Shown: piece after piece, positions 50,425-61,405 of the stretch
How the letters are laid out: each line of letters begins with the position of its first letter
Numbering within the stretch: position 1 is the first letter of the stretch
NCBI GenBank assembly: GCA_012798435.1
Contig: JAAZNF010000074.1
Span: 1-64,000, forward strand
Direction: 5' to 3'
Origin: Myxococcales bacterium
Lineage (GTDB): Bacteria; Myxococcota; B64-G9
DNA length: 64,000 nucleotides
Made by a program: the position numbers and the translations under genes
The notes under the pieces: model-generated
Databases searched by the model: none
The model's input: only the letters and a program-made list of their open reading frames with translations
What the model was told of the DNA's origin: nothing

Positions 50425-51830
50425 CCCTCTCCCGTCCGTTGCGGGGGCCGGCGAAGCGCGAATTTCCCGAAGGCCCGCGTCGTGACCAGGCGGCCTTCCC
50501 GTGACACGATCCGGCCGCGGAGCAGCACCGTCCGGGGATGACCGTAGAGGGTCATGCCGGCATACGGCGAAAAGTCGCGACCGTTCCTCGATTGCGCGGG
50601 AAGCCGTTCGCGGTGCTCCGGATCCCACACCAGCACGTCGGCGTCCGCGCCTGGAAGAAGGTTTCCTTTTCGTGGGAACAACCCGAACCGGCGCGCCGGG
50701 CCCTCGCTGTGGAGGAAGGCCCAGCGGGTTGCCGAGATGCGGCCAGTCCGGACGCCATGGGTGAAGGTCAGGCGCAGCGCGGTCGCGACGCCCGGCAGCC
50801 CAAAGGCCAGGTGATCGAGGTGGCCGCCCCATGCGTCCTTGGTGGAAAGGTCGAAGGCGCAGTGGTCGGTGGCCAGCGCCTCCAACATTCCGGCGGCCAG
50901 CGCGCTCCACAGGCCGCGGCGATCCCTTTCACCGCGCAGCGGTGGGCAGCAGGCGAAGCGGTGCCCGTCCCGGTCTGAAAGCCGGTCCTTGTCCAGTACC
51001 AGGTACTGGGGGCACGTATCGCCGCTGGCCCGGATCCCGCTCTGGCGCGCGGCCCCCACCAGCGCGGCCGCCCCGGCGGTCGACAGGTGCACCAGGTGCA
51101 GGTGGGCGCCGGTGGCCCCGGCCAGCAGGATGGCCTGGGCAGCGGCCATTTCCTCGACCAACGCCGGGCGCGACAGGGCAAGCCCCGAGGCCCCGGGCCG
51201 TTGCCGGCGCGGAAGGGAGTCCACCCGCTGACGGAAGTGGTCGATCAGGGGCTCGTTCTCGGCGTGCACGCACACGATCAGGCCCTGCGCCGCGCAGGCG
51301 CTCATGATCTCGAGCAGCCGTCCCTCGTCCGACTGCCAGCCTCGCTCGCGATAGATGAGGAACACCTTCACCGACGGAGCCCCCGCACGCGCGAGCGCGG
51401 CCAGTTCGCGGCGCCAGCCGGGCCGCCAGTCGATGAGCACGTTGTGCAGGGAATAGTCGCAGAACACCCGCCCATCCGCCCGGGCGCGCCGCCGCCGGAA
51501 GGCCGAGAGCGGGCCTTCGCCCGGCTCCGGCGCCGTGTAGTCGATGAAGGTGGTGACCCCCGCCGCTGCCGCGCTGGCGCTCCCCGAGGAGAAGTCGTCG
51601 CAGGTGGTCCGGCCGCCGCCCACGCCGAGCTCGAAGTGGACGTGGGGATCCACGGCGCCGGGGAGCACCAGGCAGCCGGCGGCATCGAGCACCGTGGACG
51701 CCTCGGCAGGTCGGCGCTTTCCGGGTCGGAGCCAGCGTTGCACCCGACCTCCGGAGACAAGCAGGTCGGCCCGGCGATAGCCGCGACCGTCGAAGACCCG
51801 GCCGGAACGAATCAACAGATCGCGTTGCAT
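50421..51830 (-). CDS. Dihydropyrimidinase/hydantoinase-type cyclic amidohydrolase
   Basis: The 469-residue cytoplasmic zinc enzyme is of the dihydroorotase-like superfamily. Metal ligands appear in DPHVHFE (about residue 60), carbamylated Lys in PSVKVFLIY, His in VHAENEPL and HLVHLST, and the catalytic Asp in ATDHCAF. It hydrolyses a cyclic amide such as dihydrouracil, a hydantoin or allantoin; the substrate is not set by sequence. No pyrimidine-degradation partner is adjacent. MQRDLLIRSG was chosen over a 36-residue extension lacking conservation. Confidence 0.93.
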   Translation of the reverse strand: MQRDLLIRSGRVFDGRGYRRADLLVSGGRVQRWLRPGKRRPAEASTVLDAAGCLVLPGAVDPHVHFELGVGGGRTTCDDFSSGSASAAAAGVTTFIDYTAPEPGEGPLSAFRRRRARADGRVFCDYSLHNVLIDWRPGWRRELAALARAGAPSVKVFLIYRERGWQSDEGRLLEIMSACAAQGLIVCVHAENEPLIDHFRQRVDSLPRRQRPGASGLALSRPALVEEMAAAQAILLAGATGAHLHLVHLSTAGAAALVGAARQSGIRASGDTCPQYLVLDKDRLSDRDGHRFACCPPLRGERDRRGLWSALAAGMLEALATDHCAFDLSTKDAWGGHLDHLAFGLPGVATALRLTFTHGVRTGRISATRWAFLHSEGPARRFGLFPRKGNLLPGADADVLVWDPEHRERLPAQSRNGRDFSPYAGMTLYGHPRTVLLRGRIVSREGRLVTTRAFGKFALRRPPQRTGEG

Positions 51831-51931
51831 GTCGGATGCTCCCAGGTTGTTCCTGTCCCGTGGCTGCCCGTGGCTGGATCCAGCGACCCGACGCTGGCCC
51901 CACGCCTGCGGATTAGAGGAGCGGCGTTTTC

Positions 51932-51961
51932 TTGTCAAGCTCGCGGATGCTCTGCTATGTT
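51932..51961 (+). promoter_or_regulatory. Candidate promoter of the Ser/Thr kinase gene
   Basis: TTGTCA (51932-51937), an 18-bp spacer and TATGTT (51956-51961). The kinase ATG lies 26 bp further with GGAGAAAGG between, a compact and plausible arrangement. Confidence 0.45.
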
Positions 51962-51986
51962 TTTACCGCGGAGAAAGGCCCGGCCC

Positions 51987-53861
51987 ATGCATTCGTTGGA
52001 GGCGGGCGCCGAATTCGGCCCCTATACTCTGATCCGGCGGCTCGCCACCGGCGGCATGGGGGAGATCTGGCTCGCCGAGCAGCGCGGCATCTCGGGCTTT
52101 CGCAAGAGGGTGGTGATCAAGACCATCCTGGAGTGTTTCTCCGACGACGCGGCCCTGGTGGACATGTTCCTCGGCGAGGGCAAGATCGCCGCCGGCTTCA
52201 CCCACCCCAACATCGCACAAACCTATGACCTGGGCTGCATCGAGGGCACCTACTACATCGCCATGGAGTTCGTGAACGGCCGGGACCTGCGCGAGCTGCT
52301 GCTCGCCAACATCGACCGGCGCCGCTTCATCCCGCTCAACCTGGTGCTGCGGATCGTGGCCGAGTGCTGTCAGGGACTTCAATACGCACACACCTGGAAG
52401 ACCCCCGATGGGCAGCCCGCCGGCATCGTGCACCGCGACATCAGCCCGCAGAACATCCTGGTGACCTTCGAGGGCGCGGTGAAGATCGTGGACTTCGGCA
52501 TCGCCAAGGCCACGCACATGGCTTCCAAGACCCGTTCCGGCGTGCTCAAAGGCAAGTACGCCTACATGGCGCCCGAGCAGGTCCGTGGCCGCGAAATCGA
52601 TGGCCGGGTCGATATCTTCTCCCTGGGCGTGGTGATGTACGAGATGGTCACCGCCCGCCGGCTGTTCAAGCGCAACAGCGAGATGGCGACCCTGGACGCG
52701 GTGCTCCAGTGCGAGGTGCCGCCGCCGCGACGGCTGGATGAGAAGATCCCGCGCGAAGTCGAGGGGCTGGTGATGCGAGCAGTGGCGCGGGAGCCGGAAC
52801 AGCGCTTCCAGACCGCGCTCGAGATGCAGCTCGCCGTCGAGCAGGTCATGCTGGAGTGTGCCCTGCCGGCCTCGTTGGCCCACGTGGCCGCCTACATGGG
52901 CGAGATGTTCGGCGGGGCCGAGAGCGAGCGGCGCACCGGTGCCGGAGGCACCGAGCGGCGCATGAGCCAGCTCCCCGGGGTGCGGGAACCCTCGGTGGCG
53001 CTGGAGCGCACAGCGGCCTACGCCCCCGGGCTGGACCTTCCCTCGCCCGATCGGGGCGGCGGCGACACCCGCAACCTCCTCGTCTCGCGCAGCCGGCCAG
53101 CTCCCGTGGAAAAAACAACGACCCCCGTGACCGGCTCCCGCTCCGTTCCGCCGCCTCCCCGGACGTCCCGGCGGCGGCGGGCCCTCGTCCTCTCCACCGT
53201 GGCCCTCCTGGTGGTGGCGGCCAGCGGTTTCTTGGCGGTCTCCTACCTCCTGGAGCCAGGACGCGGCGATCTGGACGCCGGTCCGTCGGTGGCGCCCCCC
53301 GCGCAAGAGCCCGGTACATCCATGGTCAATCCGCCGGATGCGGGCTCGCCTGAACCTGGAGCGGAGCCGGGCGTACCGGCCACTCCGGATGGTGGGAGCG
53401 TGGCGCTGCGAGCCGACACGGAAAGGCCCATGCCTCCGCCGCCGGAGACTCGCCTGGCCTACTTGAGCCTCACCACCAGCCCGCCCTCTGAGATCCACCT
53501 GGGCAAGAGGCTCCTGGGGACCGGTTCCGTGCAACGAGTGCCGCTCCCCGCGGGGCGCCAGCAGCTCAAGGTGGTGGCCCGCCCGGGCACCAGCCGGACG
53601 CTTTCGCTCAACCTGGCCCCCGGCCAGCACCTGGTGAAACAGGTCGCCTTCGAGGAAGGCAAGCTGCGGGTAGTGGTGGAGCCCTGGGCGGAGGTCCATG
53701 TGGACGGCAAGTTCGTGGACAAGACGCCCATGCGGGCCATCCCGCTGCTGGAGGGGTTCCACCAGGTCCGCCTGGTGAACGGCCCGCTCGGCAAGGACGT
53801 GACCGAGACAGTGAACATCCCCCCGGGTCAGACCATCACCATCAGCAAGGACTGGCGCTGA
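51987..53861 (+). CDS. Hanks-type Ser/Thr protein kinase with PEGA domains
   Basis: This 624-residue protein has a cytoplasmic kinase domain (about 10-285) with ATGGMGEIW, VVIKTILE, HRDISPQN, DFGIAKA and APEQVRG, all catalytic residues present. A low-complexity linker leads to one membrane helix (about 400-420). The periplasmic part has a Pro/Gly/Asp-rich stretch and two PEGA-like repeats (about 490-624) ending at TISKDWR. PEGA domains may bind cell-wall or surface components. It is convergent with the HD-GYP gene with no gap. The PP2C protein at 20.7 kb is a possible counter-acting phosphatase. Confidence 0.94.
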   Translation: MHSLEAGAEFGPYTLIRRLATGGMGEIWLAEQRGISGFRKRVVIKTILECFSDDAALVDMFLGEGKIAAGFTHPNIAQTYDLGCIEGTYYIAMEFVNGRDLRELLLANIDRRRFIPLNLVLRIVAECCQGLQYAHTWKTPDGQPAGIVHRDISPQNILVTFEGAVKIVDFGIAKATHMASKTRSGVLKGKYAYMAPEQVRGREIDGRVDIFSLGVVMYEMVTARRLFKRNSEMATLDAVLQCEVPPPRRLDEKIPREVEGLVMRAVAREPEQRFQTALEMQLAVEQVMLECALPASLAHVAAYMGEMFGGAESERRTGAGGTERRMSQLPGVREPSVALERTAAYAPGLDLPSPDRGGGDTRNLLVSRSRPAPVEKTTTPVTGSRSVPPPPRTSRRRRALVLSTVALLVVAASGFLAVSYLLEPGRGDLDAGPSVAPPAQEPGTSMVNPPDAGSPEPGAEPGVPATPDGGSVALRADTERPMPPPPETRLAYLSLTTSPPSEIHLGKRLLGTGSVQRVPLPAGRQQLKVVARPGTSRTLSLNLAPGQHLVKQVAFEEGKLRVVVEPWAEVHVDGKFVDKTPMRAIPLLEGFHQVRLVNGPLGKDVTETVNIPPGQTITISKDWR

Positions 53862-54932
53862 TCAAGCTGGCCTGCGCTTCGAGTTGCGCATCTGGGTAGC
53901 CAAGAAAGCCCCGACCACCAACGGGTCCAGTTGGGTGCCGGCCACCTCGCGGATGATCTTCAGCGCCTCCTCGGCACTGCGCGGTTTGCGGTAGGGCCGC
54001 TGCGAGGTCATGGCGTCGAAGGTGTCCGCCACCGCGATGATGCGCGCGCCCAGCGGGATCTTCGGGCCGGCCAGGCTGTCGGGGTACCCCTTGCCGTCGA
54101 TGCGCTCGTGGTGGAAGCGCAGGTAGGGCACCAAGTGGCGGTGCGAAGCCATCTTGTCCAGGATGTCGGCGCCGACCGCGGGGTGGGTCATGATGTGCCG
54201 GTACTCCTCGTCGGTGAGGTGGCCCGGCTTGTTGAGCACGTCCTCGCGGATACCGATCTTTCCCAGGTCGTGCAGCCGCGCCCCGTCCACCAACTCCGCA
54301 AGTTCGTTGCGCGGCAGGCCCAGCTCCTCGCCGATGGCCGCGGAGTACTCGGCCACCCGGTCGGAGTGGCCGCGGGTATAGGCGTCTCGCGCCTCCAGGG
54401 CGGTGATCATGCCGGCCAGGGTCTCCATGTAGTCCTGGCGCAGGCGATCCTGGGCGCGCAGCAACTCCTGGTTGGAGGCGAGCAGTTGCTCCATCAACCT
54501 GCGGCGCTCGACCTCCAGCTCCTTCTTCTCGGCGGCCCGGCGCACCTTCTCCAGCACGAGTTGGATGTCGTCGAAGGGTTTCACCAGGTAATCGAACGCG
54601 CCCAGGCGAAGCGCCTCGATGGCGCTCTCCAGCGAGGCGTACCCCGAGATGACGATCACTTCGCAGGCCGGAAGGTGGACCTTGACCGTTCCCAAGAGCT
54701 CGAGGCCGGACATGCCGGGGAGGTTCTTGTCCACCAGCATCACGTCGGGGGGCGCATCCCGCAGGAAGGACATGGCCTCCTCCGCCGAGCCCACCTCGGC
54801 GTGCGAGAACTCGGCCGCCAGGATGTCCGCCAGGACGACGCGGATGATCTCCTCATCGTCCACCACCAGCACGCGGTTGGTTCCCGGCGGGCCTTGATAG
54901 CTTGGTTTGGGGAAGACGCTCAATCGGCGCAC
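53862..54932 (-). CDS. Response regulator with HD-GYP c-di-GMP phosphodiesterase domain
   Basis: The 356-residue protein has a receiver (about 19-135) with VVDDEE, phospho-Asp in MLVDKNLPGMSG and Lys in VKPFDD. A coiled-coil linker (about 135-165) leads to an HD-GYP domain (about 165-350) with metal ligands in HSDRVAEYS, RLHDLGKIGI and FHHERIDGKGYP. It probably degrades c-di-GMP in response to phosphorylation. The listed GTG (54932) abuts the ribosome-binding site; TTG at 54923 has better spacing (GAGGAG 8 nt upstream) and may be the real start. Confidence 0.95.
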   Translation of the reverse strand: MRRLSVFPKPSYQGPPGTNRVLVVDDEEIIRVVLADILAAEFSHAEVGSAEEAMSFLRDAPPDVMLVDKNLPGMSGLELLGTVKVHLPACEVIVISGYASLESAIEALRLGAFDYLVKPFDDIQLVLEKVRRAAEKKELEVERRRLMEQLLASNQELLRAQDRLRQDYMETLAGMITALEARDAYTRGHSDRVAEYSAAIGEELGLPRNELAELVDGARLHDLGKIGIREDVLNKPGHLTDEEYRHIMTHPAVGADILDKMASHRHLVPYLRFHHERIDGKGYPDSLAGPKIPLGARIIAVADTFDAMTSQRPYRKPRSAEEALKIIREVAGTQLDPLVVGAFLATQMRNSKRRPA

Positions 54933-54953
54933 TCCTCGACCGCCCCGTTATCT

Positions 54954-54982
54954 ACATTACCAGGCGTTGTCGTGGGGTACAA
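54954..54982 (-). promoter_or_regulatory. Candidate promoter of the HD-GYP regulator gene
   Basis: On the minus strand TTGTAC (54977-54982), 17 bp, and TAATGT (54954-54959) with the extended TGG just upstream of the -10. The gene start is about 22-31 bp beyond. Confidence 0.4.
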
Positions 54983-55162
54983 GGAGCAAACCCAAATCCC
55001 CGGATAACGCGAACGGGTCCTGCCGCCTCTTCCCCCGGCTCTCTCCCGATAGATCGTTCGCCGGGGACCCCCTCGGCGTCACCCCTTCGCGTATAAAATC
55101 CCTCTCGGAATCAGTGAGGCCGAGTCTCTTAACCGGGGATTGGGTGAGGGAAGGCAAGCGGC

Positions 55163-57079
<1,917 letters not shown>

Positions 57080-57142
57080 GAGTATGTCCTCCAAAGCGTG
57101 TTATCTGCTCGGTAAATCGAGACAATTTTTCAAACCGGGCAA

Positions 57143-57170
57143 AACTTAAGCACCCTGACATTTCTGTCAA
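57143..57170 (-). promoter_or_regulatory. dnaK promoter with TGACA dyad over the -35
   Basis: On the minus strand a perfect TTGACA (57165-57170), 16 bp and TAAGTT (57143-57148). The inverted repeat TGACA-x4-TGTCA (57156-57169) covers the -35, so a repressor could bind here. No CIRCE element or heat-shock sigma promoter is visible. Confidence 0.5.
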
Positions 57171-57246
57171 GGAGGCATCCAGAACCGGTTCGAGATCGCC
57201 GAGAAATTGTTTGCGCCGAAATTGGCGGAGGTGGTATTGCCATTCC

Positions 57247-58371
57247 ATGCCGAGCAAGGTCTTTTTCCACGACTCGCGTGCCTCCTCGCGCCGAAGCCGC
57301 CTCGAAAAGGTACGAGACCTGTTCGCCCGCGCCGACCTTGCGGCGGTGGTGGCCGAGGGCGACCGGGTGGCGATCAAGGTCCACTGGGGCGAACCGGGCA
57401 ACGTGGCGTTTCTCCCGCCCCCTTACGTCCGCCTGATCGCAGAGGAGGTGCGGAAGGCCGGCGGGCTGCCGTACGTGACCGACGCCAACACGCTCTATGT
57501 GGGCATGCGGCGCGACGCGGTGCAGAACCTCATGGCGGCGGCTCACAACGGCTATACCCCGGAGACATTGACCGCCCCGCTGATCGTGGCCGACGGGGTG
57601 AAGGGCCGGGACGGCCGGGAGGTCGAGCTCCCCGGCACCTCGCTGGGCAAGGCCAAGATCGCCTCCGGCATCCTGGACGCGGACGCCATGCTGGTGCTCA
57701 GCCATGTGAAGAGCCACATGCTGATGGGCTTTGGCGGGGCGCTCAAGAACCTGGGCATGGGCTGCGCCACGCCGGCCGGCAAGCAGATCCTGCACTCCGA
57801 CGTACGCCCCCGGGTGGAGGCGGACAAGTGCCGCGGGGACGGGGCCTGCGTGCGGCGCTGCCCGGTGAATTGCATCGATCTTGTCGAGCGCGAGCCGTCC
57901 TCGGGCCGGGCCGCCCGGAAGGTCGCCAGGATCGACAGCGCGAGGTGTATCGGCTGCGGCGAGTGCACCGCGGCCTGCCCGCACGAGGCCATCCCGGTGC
58001 GCTGGAAGACCTCGGCCGAGGCCATCCAGAGAAAGACCGCGGAGTACGCGCTGGGCGCCGTCAAGGACAAGCCGGGCAAGGTGGGCTACCTCAACTTCAT
58101 CCTGCAAGTGACGCCCGACTGCGACTGCTGCCACTGGAGCGACAACGCCTTCGTGCCGGACGTCGGCTTTCTCGCCTCCACCGACCCGGTGGCCATCGAC
58201 GCCGCCAGCCTGGACCTGGTGCGCGCGGCGCCGCCGCTGCCGGGCTCGCGAGCCGAGGGGTGCCGGGGAGATCCCTGGCGCGCGGTATACGACATCGACC
58301 CCAATTTCATCCTCGAGCACGCCGAGAAGATCGGCCTCGGGACCCGCGACTACAAGCTGGTCAAGCTCTAG
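57247..58371 (+). CDS. DUF362 domain protein with two [4Fe-4S] ferredoxin motifs
   Basis: The 374-residue cytoplasmic protein has an N-terminal DUF362 region with VAIKVHWGEPGN, and SHVKSHMLMGFGGALKNLGMG mid-protein. It then has two ferredoxin-type clusters, C-x5-C-x3-C-x3-C near residue 200 and CIGCGECTAACP near 235. The C-terminus returns to DUF362 with TDPVAIDAAS. DUF362 proteins are often encoded with electron-transfer enzymes but have no settled function. It is transcribed divergently from dnaK. MPSKVFFHD was preferred over an upstream in-frame start. Confidence 0.9.
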   Translation: MPSKVFFHDSRASSRRSRLEKVRDLFARADLAAVVAEGDRVAIKVHWGEPGNVAFLPPPYVRLIAEEVRKAGGLPYVTDANTLYVGMRRDAVQNLMAAAHNGYTPETLTAPLIVADGVKGRDGREVELPGTSLGKAKIASGILDADAMLVLSHVKSHMLMGFGGALKNLGMGCATPAGKQILHSDVRPRVEADKCRGDGACVRRCPVNCIDLVEREPSSGRAARKVARIDSARCIGCGECTAACPHEAIPVRWKTSAEAIQRKTAEYALGAVKDKPGKVGYLNFILQVTPDCDCCHWSDNAFVPDVGFLASTDPVAIDAASLDLVRAAPPLPGSRAEGCRGDPWRAVYDIDPNFILEHAEKIGLGTRDYKLVKL

Positions 58372-58423
58372 CAGGCTCTGGGCCGGGGGCGCCGGGTGCG
58401 CGATCGCGCCGGCACCTGAGAAG

Positions 58424-58846
58424 TCAGGCTACCGACAGGATGTTGGTGAGCAGGATCAGGGCGCAGGGGTGGGAGAGCGCGCCGCGCAGGCGGATCTCGC
58501 CGTTCAGGGCCTTCTTCAGCACCTCGCGCGTCTCCGGGGAGAACGGCCGCGGCAGGCCCGCTCGCAGCGGCAGCGCCGAGAGCTTGAGGATGTTCTCGGA
58601 GTCGGCCTCGATCTGGATGCGCGGCTCGCCCACGGTGCCGTCGTAGATCACGCACGAGCCGCGGTTGAAGAAGATGGTGAGGCGCACCCCGGCGTCCGGC
58701 GCCGAGATGCCCACCGTGGTCTTGAGCCTCGAGAAGGCCTTGCGCTTGCCGGGGTGGGCCTCGAGGTTCTGGGTGATGAGGTCGGCCAGCATGGTGGCCA
58801 GGCCGTTCTCCCGGGCACGCTCGTCCAGTGTGACAGAGGGGGTCAC
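58424..58846 (-). CDS. SCP2-like sterol/lipid-carrier domain protein (first)
   Basis: The 140-residue protein resembles the SCP2 sterol-carrier fold, seen in the strand pattern VRLTIFFNRGSCVIYDG and the C-terminal helix region GEIRLRGALSHPCALILLTNIL. Such proteins bind hydrophobic ligands. It is last of three same-strand genes: SCP2, Fe-alcohol dehydrogenase and this gene, with 4-9-bp gaps. The similarity is moderate, so the family call is not certain. Confidence 0.65.
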   Translation of the reverse strand: MTPSVTLDERARENGLATMLADLITQNLEAHPGKRKAFSRLKTTVGISAPDAGVRLTIFFNRGSCVIYDGTVGEPRIQIEADSENILKLSALPLRAGLPRPFSPETREVLKKALNGEIRLRGALSHPCALILLTNILSVA

Positions 58847-58855
58847 GCGTCGCTC

Positions 58856-60022
58856 CTAGTACGCCCGCTCGAGCACCGAGAGCACCTCGGCGGCCTCGGC
58901 GATGGGGCGCGGGCTGTAGATGATGGAACCATCGGAGAGCGCCATCTCGGCGACCTCGGCCAGCGCCTCGCGGGGAATGCCCAGCTCGGAGAGTCTCCGG
59001 GGTAGCCCGATCTCGGCGTTGAGTCGATCCATGCGGTCCGCCGCCGCCAGTCCGGCCGCGACCGGATCGGCGGGCGAGGCGGCGACTCCCATGGCCTGGG
59101 CCACCCACACGAAGCGCTCGCCGACGTCGGGCGCGAAGAAGCGCATGGTGTGCGGCAGCAACACCGCGTTCAGGGTGCCGTGGTGCTTGTGAAAACGCGC
59201 CCCCAGCGAGTGCACCATGGCGTGGTTGAGGCTCACCATGGCGTTGGAGAAGGCCGAGCCGGCCTGGGCCGCGGCGATGAGCATCTGCCCACGCGCCAGC
59301 AGATCGGCGCCGTTTCGTACGCTGCGGGGCAGGAACGCCATGATGGTTCGGATGGCGGCCAGCGCGCAGGCGTCCGAGAAGGGTTGGCGCAGGGTGGAGA
59401 AGAGCGCCTCCACCGCGTGGGCCATGGCGTCCATGCCGGTGGCCGCGGTGAGCAGCGGGGGGAGGTCGCGCGTGCAGGTCGGGTCCAGCACCGCCACGGC
59501 GGGATGGAGGAAGTAGCTGCCGATGAAGGTCTTCTGACCGCGGGCCGGATCGGTGATGACCGTGACCATGGTCATCTCGCTGCCGGTCCCGGCGGTGGTG
59601 GGGATGGCCAGGTGGGGGACGAGCGGCTTGGGCAGGGCGTGGTAGCCCTCGTGGTCGAGCACCCGGCCGCCCTCGGTGAGCACCACCGCCAGGCCCTTGC
59701 CGGTGTCGATGGCGCTACCACCGCCAAGCGACACCACCGCGTCCGCGCCCACCCGCCGTGCGAGCTCGGAGGCCCGGTCGATGGACTCGGCGGTGGGGTC
59801 GGGCACCACGTCCAGAAACTCGCCGGCGATCCGCCCCGCGGCGGCCTTGCGCAGGCGGGCCACCAGCTCGGTCTTCTCGGCCAGGAAGCGGTCGGTGACC
59901 AGGAGCGCCCGGCTCGCCTTGAGGTCGGAGAGCAAGGTGCCCACCTCGGCCAGGGCGTTTTCGCCGAAGATCACCTTGGGCGTGTGGACGAAGGTGAACC
60001 CCAGATCGGCGCCGTAATCCAT
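58856..60022 (-). CDS. Iron-containing (group III) alcohol dehydrogenase
   Basis: The 388-residue enzyme has NAD-binding SLGGGSAIDTGKG and VPTTAGTGSEMTMVTV-type loops (written here AIPTTAGTGSE), and metal ligands Asp and His in GMDAMAHAVEA and two His in the HHGTLNAVLLPH region. Length is normal. The substrate is unknown. The gene sits between two SCP2-like genes (5 bp after one, 9 bp before the other), so it may act on a hydrophobic alcohol or aldehyde. That is an inference from context. Confidence 0.92.
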   Translation of the reverse strand: MDYGADLGFTFVHTPKVIFGENALAEVGTLLSDLKASRALLVTDRFLAEKTELVARLRKAAAGRIAGEFLDVVPDPTAESIDRASELARRVGADAVVSLGGGSAIDTGKGLAVVLTEGGRVLDHEGYHALPKPLVPHLAIPTTAGTGSEMTMVTVITDPARGQKTFIGSYFLHPAVAVLDPTCTRDLPPLLTAATGMDAMAHAVEALFSTLRQPFSDACALAAIRTIMAFLPRSVRNGADLLARGQMLIAAAQAGSAFSNAMVSLNHAMVHSLGARFHKHHGTLNAVLLPHTMRFFAPDVGERFVWVAQAMGVAASPADPVAAGLAAADRMDRLNAEIGLPRRLSELGIPREALAEVAEMALSDGSIIYSPRPIAEAAEVLSVLERAY

Positions 60023-60027
60023 GGCGA

Positions 60028-60453
60028 TCACTTCTCGTCGAGGAAGCGGGTGGGGACCTTGGAGCAGTTCTCCACCAGCACCTGGGCGGCCTTCACGTGC
60101 TTGACGATGATGGGCAGGTTGCCCTTGAGCTTGAGCTTGCCCTGCATCATGCCCTTGATGGGGTCGAGCTCCTTCTTCATCACCGCCTTCCACTGGGCGT
60201 AGGTGCCAGTGATGACGAAGGGCTGCTTCTGGGCCTCTTCCAGGCCGGCGATCCAGGCCTTGCGACACACCCCCTGGTGAAGGTCGAGGATGAAGGCCTT
60301 CTCCTCGGTCAGGCCGATGGACGGCTCCTTGCTGACCACGAAAGCGAGCGCGCCGTAGGTCCAGGTCTTGCCGGCCTCCTTGTAGTTCGGATCGCTGTTC
60401 ACCGCGTTGAAATAGGCCTGGGTCCACTCCTCGCTGGGAAAATCGAATGCCAT
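60028..60453 (-). CDS. SCP2-like sterol/lipid-carrier domain protein (second)
   Basis: The 141-residue protein resembles SCP2 lipid-transfer domains, with FVITGTYAQWKAVMKKELDP and GKLKLKGNLPIIVKHVKAA as the C-terminal hallmark. The start MAFDFPSEEW has GGGAGG about 9 nt upstream. It is the first gene of the SCP2 - Fe-alcohol dehydrogenase - SCP2 unit, and its stop is 5 bp from the dehydrogenase ATG. Confidence 0.82.
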   Translation of the reverse strand: MAFDFPSEEWTQAYFNAVNSDPNYKEAGKTWTYGALAFVVSKEPSIGLTEEKAFILDLHQGVCRKAWIAGLEEAQKQPFVITGTYAQWKAVMKKELDPIKGMMQGKLKLKGNLPIIVKHVKAAQVLVENCSKVPTRFLDEK

Positions 60454-60580
60454 CGCTCTTACCTCCCGGGGTCGGCCCCGATGCGCCGCGTTCGGCGGGT
60501 TTTGGTCTGTGTGATTCGCACGGCCCGGCGGCGATGTCAACAGGCTTTGCGTTCGCCGGGCGAGCTGCTATGGTGGCCGC

Positions 60581-61405
60581 GTGCGGATCGCGATCCTCCA
60601 GACCCGGCCGGTGTTCGGCGAGGTGGCGAGAAACCTCTCGCGCATCGAGCGGCTGTGTCCCGAGCAGACCGACCTGATCGTCTTGCCGGAGCTGTGCACC
60701 ACCGGCTACCAGTTTCGCAATGGCCGAGAGCTGCGCTCGCTGGCCGAGCCGAGCGGCGGGCCGACGGTGGAATTTTTCACCCGACTCGCCCGCCAGCATC
60801 GCTGCGCCTTCGCCTTCGGATTTGCCGAACGGGCCGGGTGGCGGATCTTCAACAGCGCGGCGCTGGTGGGGCCACGGGGGCTCGTCGGGCTGTACCGGAA
60901 GGTGCATCTCTTCGACCGGGAGAGGGATCTCTTCGCGCCGGGCGATCTCGGCTTTCGCGTCTTTCCGCTCGGCCGCTGGCGGGTGGGCCTGATGATCTGC
61001 TTCGACTGGATCTTTCCGGAGGCCGCGCGCACGTTGGCGCTCGCGGGGGCCCAGCTCATCGCCCACCCGGCCAACCTGGTGCTCCCCTGGTGCCAGCAGG
61101 CCATGGTGACGCGCGCGCTCGAGAACCGGGTGTTCTGCGCCACCGCCAACCGGGTGGGCGGCGAACGCCGCCTCCCGGGCCGGGGGCTGCGTTTCACGGG
61201 AGGGAGCCGCATCATTTCACCACGGGGTGAGGTGCTGGCCGAGGGCTCGAAGAACAAGGAGCAGATCCTGCTCGCCGCCATCCGCCCCGCCCTGGCGCGC
61301 GACAAGCGGGTGACCCGCAAGAACGACTTGTTCGCCGATCGGCGACCGGAACTGTACAGGATCCGTCAACCGGGTGCTCGGTGGCAGCGGCTCACTCGAA
61401 GCTGA
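60581..61405 (+). CDS. Nitrilase-superfamily carbon-nitrogen hydrolase
   Basis: The 274-residue enzyme has the catalytic Glu in VLPELCTTGY (about residue 37), Lys in LYRKVHLFDRE and Cys in LMICFDWIFPE, the full nitrilase triad. The C-terminal RKNDLFADRRPELY is typical of omega-amidase/carbamoylputrescine-amidase-like members. It starts with GTG at 60581 without an obvious ribosome-binding site. The last 14 bp overlap the convergent lipoprotein gene. Confidence 0.92.
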   Translation: MRIAILQTRPVFGEVARNLSRIERLCPEQTDLIVLPELCTTGYQFRNGRELRSLAEPSGGPTVEFFTRLARQHRCAFAFGFAERAGWRIFNSAALVGPRGLVGLYRKVHLFDRERDLFAPGDLGFRVFPLGRWRVGLMICFDWIFPEAARTLALAGAQLIAHPANLVLPWCQQAMVTRALENRVFCATANRVGGERRLPGRGLRFTGGSRIISPRGEVLAEGSKNKEQILLAAIRPALARDKRVTRKNDLFADRRPELYRIRQPGARWQRLTRS

